From NCBI RefSeq assembly GCF_017311575.1, contig NZ_JAFFQY010000011.1, positions 124,001 through 188,000 on the forward strand: DNA of 64,000 nt, read 5' to 3'. The stretch comes from Roseococcus thiosulfatophilus. Lineage in GTDB: Bacteria > Pseudomonadota > Alphaproteobacteria > Acetobacterales > Acetobacteraceae. Below the pieces are notes generated by a model. It was not told the origin of the DNA. It was given only the letters and a program-made list of their open reading frames with translations, and did not search any database. The position numbers were made by a program, and so were the translations under genes. Positions 1 through 9,363 of this stretch are shown one piece after another. Position 1 is the stretch's first letter. Each line of letters starts with the position of its first letter.

Positions 1-3
1 CCG

Positions 4-1416
4 TCAATGCCCCGCGTTTTCGCCCGAGAAGTCGGGCGCGGCGAGGCCCGAGGCCTCGATCTGCGCGGCGAGCTGCGCCTTGAGGCGTTCCAGCCCCTCG
101 GCGCTGGAGGCCTCGGCACGGGCCACCAGCACGGCCTGGGTGTTGGAGGCACGCAGCAGCCACCAGCCATCGGGCGTGTTCACGCGCACGCCATCCACCG
201 CGGAGACATCGGCGCCCTCGGCATCGAGGCGGGCGGCGACCTCGCGCACCACCTCGAACTTGCGCGTGTCCTCGCAGTTGAAGCGGAGTTCGGGCGTGTT
301 CAGCACCTGCGGCAGCCCCGCGCGCATCTGGGCCAGGCTCTGTTCGCTGCGGGCCAGGGTGTCCAGCAGCCGCAGGGCGGAATAGAGCGCGTCGTCGAAG
401 CCATACCATTTGTCGGCGAAGAAGATGTGGCCCGACATCTCGCCGGCCAGCGGGCAGCCCGTCTCCGCCATCTTTTGCTTGATGAGGGAGTGGCCGGTGC
501 GCCACATCAGCGGCGTGCCGCCGGCGGCCGCGATCTCGTCGAACAGCACCTGGCTTGCCTTCACATCGGCGATGATGGTGGCGCCCGGGTGGGCCTTCAG
601 CACGTCACGCGCCAGCACCACCAGCAGCTGGTCGCCGAAGAGCATGTTGCCCTCGCCATCCACCACGCCGATGCGGTCCGCGTCGCCGTCGAAGGCGATG
701 CCGAGGTCGGCCTTGGTTTCGCGCACCTTCGCGATGATCTGCGCGAGGTTCTTCAGCACCGTGGGGTCGGGGTGGTGGTTGGGAAAGCGGCCATCAATCT
801 CGGCGTTGATGACGTGGTGGGTGCCGGGAAGCTCGCGCACCAGGCGCTCGGTGATGGCGCCGCCCGAACCATTGCCGGGGTCCCACACCACGTTCAGCTT
901 CTTGGCGCCCCCGCCGTAATCCTGGACCATGCGCGCGATATAGGTGGCGGACACATCCACCTCGCGCGAGGAGCCCTTCGCCTCCGGCACCACGTCGCCC
1001 TCGGCGGCCATGCGGCCGAGTTCCTGGATGTCCTTCCCGAAGAACGGCTTCTTGCCGATCATCATCTTGAAGCCGTTGTAGTCGGGCGGGTTGTGGCTGC
1101 CCGTCAGCATCACCGCGCCATCGGCCTTCTGGTCGTAGCTCGCGAAGTAGAGCATGGGCGTGGGGCCGCAGCCCACGCGCACCACCTCCATGCCCGACGC
1201 CACGAGGCCGGCCACCAGATGGGTTTCCAGCTCGGGCGAGGACAGCCGCCCGTCACGCCCCACCGCCACGCGGCCGCCGCCGGCGCGGGCCACGATGGTG
1301 CCGAAGACGCGGCCGATGGCGAAGGCATCCGCCCCATGGAGCGTTTTGCCCACGATGCCGCGAATGTCGTATTCGCGCAGCGAGGTCGGGTCGAAGCGGT
1401 GGGTGAAGGCGTCCAT
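4..1416 (-). CDS. Phosphomannomutase/phosphoglucomutase (AlgC-like)
   Basis: Interconverts hexose 1- and 6-phosphates (mannose and/or glucose) for nucleotide-sugar and surface-polysaccharide synthesis in the cytoplasm. The 470-residue protein has the usual length and all alpha-D-phosphohexomutase landmarks: the phosphoserine loop TGSHNP (Ser107), the metal-binding loop DGDADR (243-248) and the sugar-binding loop GEMSGH (325-330). The ATG at 1416 is chosen because the family's N-terminus begins here (FDPTSLREYDIRG). The frame stays open upstream but that part is low-complexity and reads into the galU end. It lies 31 bp downstream of galU on the same strand, so the two probably form a glucose-1-phosphate/UDP-glucose supply operon. 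Substrate preference cannot be read from sequence. Confidence 0.95.
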   Translation of the reverse strand: MDAFTHRFDPTSLREYDIRGIVGKTLHGADAFAIGRVFGTIVARAGGGRVAVGRDGRLSSPELETHLVAGLVASGMEVVRVGCGPTPMLYFASYDQKADGAVMLTGSHNPPDYNGFKMMIGKKPFFGKDIQELGRMAAEGDVVPEAKGSSREVDVSATYIARMVQDYGGGAKKLNVVWDPGNGSGGAITERLVRELPGTHHVINAEIDGRFPNHHPDPTVLKNLAQIIAKVRETKADLGIAFDGDADRIGVVDGEGNMLFGDQLLVVLARDVLKAHPGATIIADVKASQVLFDEIAAAGGTPLMWRTGHSLIKQKMAETGCPLAGEMSGHIFFADKWYGFDDALYSALRLLDTLARSEQSLAQMRAGLPQVLNTPELRFNCEDTRKFEVVREVAARLDAEGADVSAVDGVRVNTPDGWWLLRASNTQAVLVARAEASSAEGLERLKAQLAAQIEASGLAAPDFSGENAGH

Positions 1417-1447
1417 CAGGGGCGTCCGATCGGGTGCGGGGGAAGGG

Positions 1448-2314
1448 TCAGCGGTAGCGGTCGAGGAAGCCGCGCACCGCGGGCGCCAGCTCCGGGCGTT
1501 CCAGGGCGAAGGCGATCTGCGCCTCCAGGAAGCCCAGCTTGTCGCCGCAGTCGAAGCGCCGCCCCTCATAGCGCAGCCCGTGGAAGGGCTGGGTGCCGAT
1601 GAGCTTGGCCATGCTGTCGGTCAGCTGCACCTCGCCCCCCGCGCCCTTTTCGAGCTTGGCCAGGTGCGTCATCACCTCGGGCATCAGCACGTAGCGGCCG
1701 ATGATGGTGAGGTTGGAGGGCGCCTTCTCGACCGGCGGCTTCTCCACCAGCCCCTTCACGGAGACGAGGCGGCCCATGTCCTTCTCGATGTCGAGCACGC
1801 CATACTTGTTCACCCGCTCCATCGGGACTTCCTCGATGGCGACGACATTGCCGCCCGTCTCGCGATAGGCCTCCGCGAGCTGGGCCACGCAGGAGGTCTC
1901 GCACTGCATCAGGTCGTCGGGAAGGATGATGGCGAAGGGGTCGTCGCCCACGAAGGCGCGGGCGCACCAGATGGCGTGGCCGAGGCCCATCGGTACCTGC
2001 TGGCGGACGGTGACGATGGAGCCGGGGGTGACGGCGAGGCCGCGCAGCTCGGCCAGGATGTCGGCCTTGTTGCGCTCCTCCAGGCTCTTTTCCAGCTCAT
2101 AGGCGATGTCGAAATGCTCGACGATCGCGGTCTTGCCGCGGCCGGTGATGAAGCAGAACTGCTCGATGCCGGCGGCGCGCGCCTCGTCCACCGCATATTG
2201 GATCAGCGGGCGATCCACGACGGGCAGCATTTCCTTCGCCACCGCCTTCGTCGCCGGCAGGAAGCGGGTGCCGAAGCCTGCCACGGGCAGGACGGCCTTC
2301 TTGAGGGGCTTCAT
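1448..2314 (-). CDS. galU: UTP-glucose-1-phosphate uridylyltransferase
   Basis: Makes UDP-glucose from UTP and glucose-1-phosphate. The 288-residue product starts with the nucleotidyltransferase signature (AVLPVAGFGTRFLPATK, near residues 6-22) and has the GalU-type segments PVVDRPLIQYAVDEA and LVEKPP. The start at 2314 has a good ribosome site (AAAGGAG, about 8 nt upstream). It sits just upstream of the phosphohexomutase, which can provide its substrate. Length and motifs are typical of bacterial GalU, with no oddities. Confidence 0.96.
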   Translation of the reverse strand: MKPLKKAVLPVAGFGTRFLPATKAVAKEMLPVVDRPLIQYAVDEARAAGIEQFCFITGRGKTAIVEHFDIAYELEKSLEERNKADILAELRGLAVTPGSIVTVRQQVPMGLGHAIWCARAFVGDDPFAIILPDDLMQCETSCVAQLAEAYRETGGNVVAIEEVPMERVNKYGVLDIEKDMGRLVSVKGLVEKPPVEKAPSNLTIIGRYVLMPEVMTHLAKLEKGAGGEVQLTDSMAKLIGTQPFHGLRYEGRRFDCGDKLGFLEAQIAFALERPELAPAVRGFLDRYR

Positions 2315-2392
2315 CACGTGGGCTCCTTTACCGGTGCAAGCCGTTGTTGCCACGGCCAAGGTGCCACCGGCAAGCCAGCCCCCGGCTGCGCC

Positions 2393-3595
2393 TCAACGCG
2401 TGCCCGCGACGCGCTGCGTGCCGGGCGGGGTGGCGCGGGTGCCGCGGGGCGCATTGGCCGGGGCGCGGCGCGCGGCGGCGCTGGGCTGGGTCCGGGCGGC
2501 CGCCTGGGTGCGGGCGGGCTGGGTGCGCGCGGCCTGCCGGCGCGAGGGCGCCGTGCGGGCGGCCTGGGCGCGGGCGGGCGGCCGCGCGGCGGCCTGGGCG
2601 CGCGCGGGCGGCCGGGCGGTGGCCTGGGCGGTGGCGGGCGGGCGCGCGGCGCGGGCGGCGACGGCCGCGGGCACGGGCGGCGGCAGCCCACCGCCCACCG
2701 CGCGGGCGGCCAGTACCCGGCCGGCGGCGGCGGCCGCGGCCATCTCGGCGGCGGCGGGCGGGATGCCGCGCACGCCCTGGCGCGCGAAGCCCTCGTCGAA
2801 GAGGCTCGCCATCTGGGCGTTGCGCTCGCGCCAGTTGGACCCGCCGAAGACGGCGCCCACGAGGCGCACCCCGCCCCGCTCGGCGGAGGTCAGGATGTTG
2901 TAGCCCGAGGCGCGGATATAGCCGGTCTTGATGCCGTCCGTGCCGGGGTAGTCCACCAGCATGCCGTTGTGGCTGCGGATCAGGCCCTGGTTGTGCCGGA
3001 AATGGGTCGCGCTGAAATAGTGGTAATGCTGTGGGAAATCCTGCAGCAGGCGGCGGCCCAGCAGCGCCATGTCGCGCGCCGTCGTCACCTGGTCGGGGTC
3101 GGGCAGGCCCGAGGCATTGCGAAAGACCGTGCGCGTCATGCCGAGCTGGCGGGCGCGCAGCGTCATCTGCCGCGCGAAGGCCTCCTCGCTGCCGGCCAGG
3201 TGCTCGCCCACCGCGGCCGCCACGTCATTCGCCGAGCGGGTGACGAGGGCCAGGATGGCCGTCTCCACCGAGAACAGCGTGCCCACGGGCAGGCCGAGCT
3301 TGGAGGGCGGGCGGGACTGCGCCTCCGCCGACATGCGAATCGGCGAGTTGAGCGCGAGCCGCCCGCCCTGCATGGCCTCGAACAGCATGTAGAGCGTCAT
3401 GGCCTTGGTGAGCGAGGCTGGGTGGCGCAGCGCATCGGCATGGTGCGACACCAGGATGTTGCCGGTCTGGTGGTCCAGGACGATGGCGGCGTAGCGCTCG
3501 CTCCGTTCGATGGCGGCCACCTGGGCGCGGCCGGGCGCCATGGCCGCGAGCAGAAGCACCACGGCAAGGCCCAAGGCCTGGAAACGACACGACAT
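2393..3595 (-). CDS. D-alanyl-D-alanine carboxypeptidase (PBP5/6, S11 family) with repetitive basic tail
   Basis: Trims the terminal D-Ala from peptidoglycan stem peptides in the periplasm. A signal peptide spans about residues 1-24 (cleavage near GRA-Q). The three catalytic motifs of S11 penicillin-binding proteins are present: SLTK (Ser61-Lys64), SAN (121-123) and KTG (223-225). The catalytic domain ends near residue 280. Instead of the usual PBP5 C-terminal beta domain and amphipathic anchor, about 120 residues of Ala/Arg/Pro/Gln-rich sequence follow, including five imperfect 10-residue units. The strong positive charge suggests binding to an acidic partner or the cell wall, which is inference. 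It is divergent from the phasin gene across a 307-bp gap. Confidence 0.92.
   Translation of the reverse strand: MSCRFQALGLAVVLLLAAMAPGRAQVAAIERSERYAAIVLDHQTGNILVSHHADALRHPASLTKAMTLYMLFEAMQGGRLALNSPIRMSAEAQSRPPSKLGLPVGTLFSVETAILALVTRSANDVAAAVGEHLAGSEEAFARQMTLRARQLGMTRTVFRNASGLPDPDQVTTARDMALLGRRLLQDFPQHYHYFSATHFRHNQGLIRSHNGMLVDYPGTDGIKTGYIRASGYNILTSAERGGVRLVGAVFGGSNWRERNAQMASLFDEGFARQGVRGIPPAAAEMAAAAAAGRVLAARAVGGGLPPPVPAAVAARAARPPATAQATARPPARAQAAARPPARAQAARTAPSRRQAARTQPARTQAAARTQPSAAARRAPANAPRGTRATPPGTQRVAGTR
2498..2647 (-). repeat. 30-bp tandem repeats coding a 10-residue ARPPARAQAA-type unit
   Basis: Residues 317-366 of the carboxypeptidase read as five consecutive 10-residue units: ARPPATAQAT, ARPPARAQAA, ARPPARAQAA, RTAPSRRQAA, RTQPARTQAA. 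Two adjacent units are identical. The DNA therefore has a 30-bp period and is likely to vary in copy number between strains. Confidence 0.8.
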
Positions 3596-3902
3596 GCAGC
3601 AATCCCCCCGGATCGGTCAGGGACGCGGCCTCCCCCAAGGCTGAGCGTCCCGTCCGCGCAATCAATCAGCGATGCGGAGGGATGTCCACCGGTTTCGGGC
3701 CACGCCCGCGCTTTTGGGGCAGCGGATGGGCTGACGGGAATTTTGTGCGCTGCACCATTTTTCCTTGAAATGCCCGGTGTGGCCCGCTAGATCACACTCA
3801 TGCTGCATCGCAGCAAAGCCCGTCGTGGCCGCTTCGCCACGACAAAACGTGCCGCCTCGCCCCATCCAGGCCGAGAGGCGGTCTTGGACAAGGATGACGC
3901 AG
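3596..3902. other. Intergenic region between divergent carboxypeptidase and phasin genes
   Basis: These 307 bp separate two divergently transcribed genes. I see no convincing gene. On the plus strand the only clear element is a sigma-70-like promoter at 3765-3793. The minus-strand promoter for the carboxypeptidase must lie here but is not recognisable. Confidence 0.5.
3765..3793 (+). promoter_or_regulatory. Probable sigma-70 promoter of the phasin gene
   Basis: TTGAAA (3765-3770), a 17-nt spacer, then TAGATC (3788-3793), about 110 bp upstream of the phasin start. The -35 and spacing are near consensus and the -10 is fair. It lies in a locally AT-richer stretch. Confidence 0.45.
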
Positions 3903-4409
3903 ATGGCCACCCAGGCTGACATGAAGAAGGCGATGACCACCGCCGCCCAGACCGGCGCCGACCAGGCGAAGAAGATCATGGAGGACGGCGCCACCCAGGC
4001 CCGCGCCACCATGGAGAAGAGCATGGAAGCCGCCCACAAGGCCACCGCCGACATGATGAAGGTGGCCGAGGACGCGGTGGAGTTCAGCCGCGGCAACCTC
4101 GAAGCCATGACCAAGGCCTCGCAGGCCTATGTGACCGGCGTGCAGGACCTGTCGCGCCAGACCATGGCGATGTTCCAGACGATGTCGGAGCAGGCGATGG
4201 AAGGCATGAAGACCCTGTCTTCCGCCAAGAGCCTGAAGGAAGCCGCCGATTTCCAGGCCTCCTTCGCCAAGGCCTCGCTGGAGCGCGCCATGAATGACGG
4301 CGTGAAGCTGCAGGAGACCGCGCTGAAGGTCGCCGAGACCTCCATCGAGCCCATCGCCGCCCGCATGACGGCCGCGATGGAGAAGATGGGCAAGCCGCTG
4401 GCCGCCTGA
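3903..4409 (+). CDS. Phasin family protein
   Basis: Phasins coat polyhydroxyalkanoate granules and act as granule-associated structural or chaperone proteins. The 168-residue protein is almost entirely helical, rich in Ala, Met, Lys and Glu, and has the family pattern in which the phrase AVEFSRGNLEAM is followed by a long amphipathic helix. Cysteine is absent and there is no signal peptide. The start at 3903 is preferred over an in-frame ATG at 3894 because AAGGA (3890-3894) is correctly spaced only from 3903. A rho-independent terminator follows at 4446. No PHA synthase is in this window, so a link to PHA rests on family membership only. Confidence 0.85.
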   Translation: MATQADMKKAMTTAAQTGADQAKKIMEDGATQARATMEKSMEAAHKATADMMKVAEDAVEFSRGNLEAMTKASQAYVTGVQDLSRQTMAMFQTMSEQAMEGMKTLSSAKSLKEAADFQASFAKASLERAMNDGVKLQETALKVAETSIEPIAARMTAAMEKMGKPLAA

Positions 4410-4445
4410 CGCGCTGCCCTCCCCGCGAGGGCATGAGCGAACATG

Positions 4446-4477
4446 GCCCCGGGTTCCGCAAGGAGCCCGGGGCTTTT
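4446..4477 (+). terminator. Rho-independent terminator after the phasin gene
   Basis: GCCCCGGG (4446-4453) pairs perfectly with CCCGGGGC (4466-4473), followed by TTTT. It lies 37 bp after the phasin stop codon. Confidence 0.85.
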
Positions 4478-4577
4478 GCGTTGGGCGGGCCGCATGGCAT
4501 TTTCTTCGCCCCGCGTGCCGCGCGGAGCAGGCAAGCCCTTTTCCTGGGCGGCCGGCACCCGATATCCTCCAGCGATC

Positions 4578-4997
4578 ATGACGCATACGGACAAGCGGCC
4601 CATCATGCAGCCCGGAACGAATTTCCTGGAGGATCGCGCCCTGGCGCGGGACAAGCTGCGCATCATCCTCTCGGACGGCGACAAGCGCGAGGGCGATGGC
4701 GGCCCGGCGACCGGCGTCGTCGTCAAGCCGCGCCCCAAGACCAAGAAGCCGGCGATGTACAAGGTGCTGATGCTGAACGACGACTACACGCCGATGGAGT
4801 TCGTCGTCCACGTCCTGGAACGCTTCTTCCAGAAGAACCGCGACGAGGCCACGCGCATCATGATGCATGTGCACCGGCGCGGTGTCGGCGTCTGCGGCGT
4901 CTATACCTATGAGGTGGCCGAGACGAAGGTCACGCAGGTCATGGACCTGGCGCGGCAGAACCAGCACCCGCTCCAGTGCACGATTGAGAAAGAGTGA
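4578..4997 (+). CDS. clpS: ATP-dependent Clp protease adaptor ClpS
   Basis: Delivers N-degron substrates to ClpAP. The 139-residue product has a disordered basic N-terminal tail (about residues 1-50) and the ClpS core with [10 protein letters not shown] and the conserved MMHVHRRG. The C-terminal part ([14 protein letters not shown]) is also typical. The start at 4578 gives the expected length. The earlier in-frame ATG at 4443 would run through the phasin terminator and is rejected. clpA follows 252 bp downstream on the same strand, the usual partner arrangement, though the gap leaves room for a separate clpA promoter. Confidence 0.96.
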   Translation: MTHTDKRPIMQPGTNFLEDRALARDKLRIILSDGDKREGDGGPATGVVVKPRPKTKKPAMYKVLMLNDDYTPMEFVVHVLERFFQKNRDEATRIMMHVHRRGVGVCGVYTYEVAETKVTQVMDLARQNQHPLQCTIEKE

Positions 4998-5249
4998 AGC
5001 CGGAGCGCGTGTGACGCGAAAAAAATCCCCCCTTTCGGCCATACAGGCTTTACCCTTCCGCCCGGACTCTCGGTTCGGGACGGCCGCCCCCGGGCGGCGC
5101 GCCGGACCACGGCGGAACGACACCCCGGTGCCTGACTTGCAGGAGACTTCCGCCGGGGGAGGTGAATTTGGGGGAAGTGCCATCACATCACCTTTCAACG
5201 GCCGGGCCGCATTTCCGCGGCCCGCCACCCTTAGGGGAGCGTACTGAAC

Positions 5250-7604
5250 ATGCTGTCCCGCAATCTCGAGCAGACGCTCCATCGGGCCCTCGGCCTCGCC
5301 AATGACCGCCGGCACGAATACGCGACACTCGAACACCTCCTCCTCGCGCTGGCCGAGGATGCCGATGCCACCACCGTGCTGCGCGCCTGCGGCGTGGATG
5401 TGGACAAGCTGAAGCGCGACCTGGGCGAGTTCCTCGACAAGGACCTGGCCGGCCTGGTCTCCGACCGCGGCGGCGACCCGAAGCCCACCGCGGGCTTCCA
5501 GCGCGTGGTCCAGCGCGCCGCCATCCATGTGCAGAGCAGCGGCCGCGACGAAGTCACGGGCGCCAATGTGCTGGTGGCCCTGTTCAGCGAACGCGAGAGC
5601 CATGCCGTCTATTTCCTGCAACTGCAGGACATGACGCGGCTGGACGCCGTCAACTTCATCAGCCACGGCATCGCCAAGGCGCCCGGCCGCAGCCAGCCCC
5701 GCCCCGTGCAGGGCAGCGCGCAGACGCCGCCCGAGGAAGGCGCTGGCAACAGCGAACGCGAGGAAAAGCCGCGCGGGGGCAACCGCAACCAGGATGCGCT
5801 CAGCACCTATTGCGTGAACCTCAACAAGAAGGCGGGCCAGGGCAAGATCGACCCGCTGATCGGCCGCGATTCCGAGATCGAGCGCACCATCCAGATCCTG
5901 TGCCGGCGCACCAAGAACAACCCGCTCTATGTGGGTGATCCGGGCGTGGGCAAGACCGCCATCGCCGAGGGCCTGGCCAAGCGCATCGTCGAAGGCGACG
6001 TGCCGGAGGTGCTGGCCAAGTCCACCATCTACTCGCTGGACATGGGTTCGCTGCTGGCCGGCACGCGCTATCGCGGCGATTTCGAGGAACGCCTGAAGGC
6101 GGTGGTGAGCGAGCTGGAAGCCCAGCCCGGCGCCATCCTCTTCATTGACGAGATCCACACCGTGATCGGCGCGGGCGCCACCTCGGGGGGCGCGATGGAC
6201 GCGTCCAACCTGCTCAAGCCCGCGCTGGCGCAGGGCACGCTGCGCTGCATCGGCAGCACCACCTACAAGGAATACCGCGTCCACTTCGAGAAGGACCGCG
6301 CTTTGGTGCGGCGCTTCCAGAAGATCGACGTGAACGAGCCCTCGGTCGAGGACACGGTCAAGATCCTGCAGGGGCTCAAGACCAACTACGAGAAGCACCA
6401 CAAGGTGAAGTACACGCCGGAAGCCGTCCGCGCCGCGGTGGAGCTTTCGGCCAAGTACATCCATGACCGCAAGCTGCCCGACAAGGCGATCGACGTGATC
6501 GACGAGGTGGGCGCCTCGCGCATGCTGGTGCCCGAGAACAAGCGCAAGAAGACGGTCACGCTGAAGGATGTGGAGGAGGTGGTCGCCAAGATCGCCCGCA
6601 TTCCTCCCAAATCCGTCAGCGCGGACGACAAGGAGACGCTCCGCACCCTGGAGCGTGACCTCAAGGCCATGGTCTTCGGCCAGGATCGCGCCATCGAGGC
6701 GCTGTCCTCGGCCATCAAGCTGAGCCGCGCGGGCCTGCGCGATCCGGAGAAGCCCATCGGCAACTACCTGTTCTCCGGTCCCACGGGCGTCGGCAAGACG
6801 GAAGTCGCCAAGCAGCTCTCCAAGACGCTCGGCATCGAGCTGATCCGCTTCGACATGTCCGAATACATGGAGCGGCACAGCGTCTCCCGCCTGATCGGCG
6901 CACCCCCGGGCTATGTGGGCTTCGACCAGGGCGGGCTGCTGACGGATGGCATCGACCAGCACCCGCATTGCGTGCTGCTGCTCGATGAGATCGAAAAGGC
7001 GCACCAGGATCTCTACAACATCCTGCTGCAGGTGATGGACCACGGGAAGCTGACGGACCACAACGGCAAGACCGTGGATTTCCGCAACGTCATCCTCATC
7101 ATGACGACCAATGCGGGCGCAGCCGACATGCAGAAGCCCGCCATCGGCTTCGGCAGCCCCGTCCGCACCGGCGAGGATGAGGAGGCGGTGAAGCGCATGT
7201 TCACGCCCGAATTCCGCAACCGCCTCGACGCTGTCATCCCCTTCGCGGGGCTGACGCAGGAGATCGTGGCGCAGGTGGTGGAGAAGTTCGTCATGCAGCT
7301 GGAGGCCCAGCTGGCCGATCGCAACGTGACGATCGAGCTCTCCTCCGCCGCCAAGGAATGGCTGGCCGAGCGTGGCTATGACCCGCTCTATGGCGCGCGG
7401 CCGCTGGCCCGCGTGATCCAGGAGCACATCAAGAAGCCGCTGGCCGAGGAACTCCTCTTCGGCAAGCTGGCCAAGGGTGGCGCGGTCAAGGTCAACCTGG
7501 TGGATGGCGCGCTGGCCTTCGACCTGGCCGAGGCACCCGTCGCCGCCCTGCCCCGCCCCGAGGGCGATGGCGAGGCGGAGAAGGAACCCGAGACCGCCGA
7601 ATAG
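5250..7604 (+). CDS. clpA: ATP-dependent Clp protease ATP-binding subunit ClpA
   Basis: Hsp100 unfoldase that feeds substrates to ClpP. The 784-residue protein has the double Clp N-domain (about 1-150), a first AAA+ module with Walker A GDPGVGKT (about 229-236), a second with GPTGVGKT (about 510-517), and the C-terminal D2-small domain ending near [10 protein letters not shown]. An acidic tail closes the protein. A ribosome site (AGGGGAG) lies about 10 nt before the ATG. The N-terminal linker after residue 150 ([17 protein letters not shown]) is long and charged, as is common in alphaproteobacterial ClpA. A strong terminator follows at 7630. Confidence 0.97.
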   Translation: MLSRNLEQTLHRALGLANDRRHEYATLEHLLLALAEDADATTVLRACGVDVDKLKRDLGEFLDKDLAGLVSDRGGDPKPTAGFQRVVQRAAIHVQSSGRDEVTGANVLVALFSERESHAVYFLQLQDMTRLDAVNFISHGIAKAPGRSQPRPVQGSAQTPPEEGAGNSEREEKPRGGNRNQDALSTYCVNLNKKAGQGKIDPLIGRDSEIERTIQILCRRTKNNPLYVGDPGVGKTAIAEGLAKRIVEGDVPEVLAKSTIYSLDMGSLLAGTRYRGDFEERLKAVVSELEAQPGAILFIDEIHTVIGAGATSGGAMDASNLLKPALAQGTLRCIGSTTYKEYRVHFEKDRALVRRFQKIDVNEPSVEDTVKILQGLKTNYEKHHKVKYTPEAVRAAVELSAKYIHDRKLPDKAIDVIDEVGASRMLVPENKRKKTVTLKDVEEVVAKIARIPPKSVSADDKETLRTLERDLKAMVFGQDRAIEALSSAIKLSRAGLRDPEKPIGNYLFSGPTGVGKTEVAKQLSKTLGIELIRFDMSEYMERHSVSRLIGAPPGYVGFDQGGLLTDGIDQHPHCVLLLDEIEKAHQDLYNILLQVMDHGKLTDHNGKTVDFRNVILIMTTNAGAADMQKPAIGFGSPVRTGEDEEAVKRMFTPEFRNRLDAVIPFAGLTQEIVAQVVEKFVMQLEAQLADRNVTIELSSAAKEWLAERGYDPLYGARPLARVIQEHIKKPLAEELLFGKLAKGGAVKVNLVDGALAFDLAEAPVAALPRPEGDGEAEKEPETAE

Positions 7605-7629
7605 GCTGCGCCATATCAATGGACGTGGA

Positions 7630-7664
7630 GGCCCCGATGGGAAACCATCGGGGCCTTTCCATTT
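7630..7664 (+). terminator. Rho-independent terminator of clpA
   Basis: GGCCCCGATGG (7630-7640) and CCATCGGGGCC (7645-7655) form a perfect 11-bp stem with a GAAA loop, followed by a T-rich stretch (tttccattt). Confidence 0.85.
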
Positions 7665-7677
7665 GGGAGCCAGACAG

Positions 7678-8034
7678 GTGACGACCGACACGCGGATCGA
7701 GGATTGGGACAGCTACAATGCGGGGCTGCGGGATCGGGGCAAGGAGCTTTCCGCCCTGCACCCGGAGCTGATGAAGGGCTTTGGCGCGCTGAGCCGCGGC
7801 AGCAGCACCACGAAGCACCTGGACGCCAAGACGCGGGAGATGATCGCGCTGGCCGTCGCCGTCACCACGCGCTGCGAGGGCTGCATTGACGCCCATGCCC
7901 GCAAGGCCCGCGCCGCCGGGGCCACGAAGGAGGAGGTGGCGGAGGCGCTGGGTGTCGCCATCGCGCTCAACGCCGGGGCCGCGCTGACCTATTCCCTGCA
8001 TGTGCTGGACGCGCTGGACGGCGCGGGCGGGTGA
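7678..8034 (+). CDS. AhpD-like/carboxymuconolactone decarboxylase family protein
   Basis: Small all-helical protein of the AhpD-like superfamily, whose members act as peroxidase or disulfide reductants, or as decarboxylases. The 118-residue product has the redox motif CEGC (Cys66, Cys69) followed by His73, the AhpD-type arrangement, so a thiol-redox role is more likely than lactone decarboxylation. A GTG start at 7678 is chosen because GGGAG precedes it by 8 nt and everything upstream is the clpA end and terminator. The stop codon overlaps the next gene's GTG by 4 bp, so translation is probably coupled. Confidence 0.85.
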   Translation: MTTDTRIEDWDSYNAGLRDRGKELSALHPELMKGFGALSRGSSTTKHLDAKTREMIALAVAVTTRCEGCIDAHARKARAAGATKEEVAEALGVAIALNAGAALTYSLHVLDALDGAGG

Positions 8035-8645
8035 GGCTGCTCGTCCTCGGCGCCGGCGGCCACGCGCTGGTGGTGCTGGAGGCGCTGGACGCACTGGGCC
8101 GGGAGGTGGCCGGCGTGCTGGATGACCGCGCCACGGCACCCGTGCTGGGAAGGCCCGTGCTGGGGCCGCTCGCATCCCTGGAGGCGCATGGCGCGGGGGG
8201 CGCGGTGGTGGCGCTGGGCGACAACGCGCTGCGCCTGCATTGGGGCGAGGCGGCGCGGCGGGCGGGCCTCGCCCTGCCCGCCCTGGTGCATCCGGCGGCG
8301 CTGGTCTCGCCCAGCGCGCGGGTCGGCGACGGGGCGCAGGTGATGGCCCGCGCCTCGGTCGGGCCCCTGGCGGCGATCGGGGCGCTGGCCGTGGTGAACA
8401 CCGCCGCCGTGGTCGAGCATGACTGCGTGGTGGAAGACGGCGCGCATATCGCCCCCGGCGCGGTGCTTTGTGGCACCGTGCGCGTGGGCGCGGGCGCGCT
8501 GGTCGGCGCGGGCGCGGTGGTGGCGCCGGGGCGCCGGCTGGGCGCGGGCGCCGTGGCCGGCGCGGGTGCGGCGGTGGTGCGTGACGTGCCACCGGGCGCG
8601 GTGGTGGCGGGCGTGCCGGCCAAACCCCTCAGAGGATCTGGCTGA
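8031..8645 (+). CDS. NeuD/PglD-type sugar O/N-acetyltransferase
   Basis: A 204-residue protein with an N-terminal Rossmann-like segment ([17 protein letters not shown]) and a C-terminal left-handed beta helix of hexapeptide repeats. This is the architecture of acetyltransferases that decorate sialic-acid-like or bacillosamine sugars. His in [11 protein letters not shown] is the expected catalytic histidine, and the C-terminus GVPAKPL is diagnostic. It starts with GTG overlapping the AhpD-like gene. Its last 17 bp overlap the 3' end of aapP on the opposite strand. No sugar-biosynthesis genes are adjacent, so the acceptor is unknown. Confidence 0.85.
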   Translation: MRLLVLGAGGHALVVLEALDALGREVAGVLDDRATAPVLGRPVLGPLASLEAHGAGGAVVALGDNALRLHWGEAARRAGLALPALVHPAALVSPSARVGDGAQVMARASVGPLAAIGALAVVNTAAVVEHDCVVEDGAHIAPGAVLCGTVRVGAGALVGAGAVVAPGRRLGAGAVAGAGAAVVRDVPPGAVVAGVPAKPLRGSG

Positions 8646-9363
8646 GGAACATCCGCGTGCGGTCATAGCGCGGGTTGGCGAAGAAGTCCTCGGGCGGCGC
8701 CTGCTCCACCACCTCCCCCTGGTCCATGAACACCACGCGGTCGGCCACCTGGCGGGCGAAGCCCATCTCGTGCGTCACCACCACCATGGTCATGCCCGTG
8801 TTGGCGAGTTCGACCATCACGTCCAGCACCTCCTTGATCATCTCGGGGTCGAGGGCGGAGGTGGGCTCGTCGAACAGCATGATGCGCGGCTGCATGCACA
8901 GCGCGCGCGCGATGGCGACGCGCTGCTGCTGCCCGCCGGAGAGTTGCAGCGGGTACTTCAGCGCCTGTTCGGGGATGCGCACGCGCTCCAGGTGCGACAG
9001 GGCGATGCGCTTCGCTTCCTCCTCCGGCATCTGCTTCACCCAGGTCAGGGCGAAGGTGCAGTTTTCCAGCACCGTCATGTGCGGGAAGAGGTTGAAGGAC
9101 TGGAACACCATGCCCGTCTCGCGGCGGATGGCCTCGTCATCCCGCGCGCCGCCGCCGAAGGCGCGGCCATGGATGCGGATGTCGCCGCGCTGGTGGCGCT
9201 CCAGCTGGTTCACGCAGCGGATCATGGTGGACTTGCCGGAGCCCGAGGGGCCGCAGACCACCACGCGCTCGCCCTCGGAGATGGAGAGGTTGATCTCCTT
9301 CAGCGCCTGGAAGCTGCCATACCATTTGCTGACGCCGACGAGTTCGATGGCGGGCGTGGTCAT
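8629..9363 (-). CDS. aapP: General amino-acid ABC transporter ATP-binding protein
   Basis: ATPase of a polar amino-acid importer. The 244 residues include Walker [10 protein letters not shown] (about 38-46), the signature [15 protein letters not shown] and Walker [13 protein letters not shown]. It is the last gene of the aapJQMP operon. Its ATG overlaps the aapM stop (TGATG). The 3' end overlaps the convergent acetyltransferase gene by 17 bp. Closest to AapP/GlnQ/HisP-type proteins. Confidence 0.95.
   Translation of the reverse strand: MTTPAIELVGVSKWYGSFQALKEINLSISEGERVVVCGPSGSGKSTMIRCVNQLERHQRGDIRIHGRAFGGGARDDEAIRRETGMVFQSFNLFPHMTVLENCTFALTWVKQMPEEEAKRIALSHLERVRIPEQALKYPLQLSGGQQQRVAIARALCMQPRIMLFDEPTSALDPEMIKEVLDVMVELANTGMTMVVVTHEMGFARQVADRVVFMDQGEVVEQAPPEDFFANPRYDRTRMFLSQIL

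Noticed and set aside
1420-1441. CGTCCGATCG near 1423 as a third copy of the 3' stem-loop element
   Set aside because: Only the 10-nt lead matches; the stem is absent and it is not placed after a TAG stop in the right orientation.
1417-1569. N-terminal extension of the phosphohexomutase frame
   Set aside because: Low-complexity Ser/Arg/Ala sequence overlapping the galU 3' end; the family N-terminus begins at 1416.
2440-2700. Repetitive G/C-rich tract as a CRISPR-like or satellite array
   Set aside because: The 30-bp period is in frame with the carboxypeptidase and explained by its decapeptide repeats; there are no spacers.
1154-3790. Very long open frames on the strand opposite real genes (for example the 878-codon frame here, and 16349-19366)
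   Set aside because: They are antisense shadows produced by high GC at third positions; the products are His/Arg/Gly-rich without family features.
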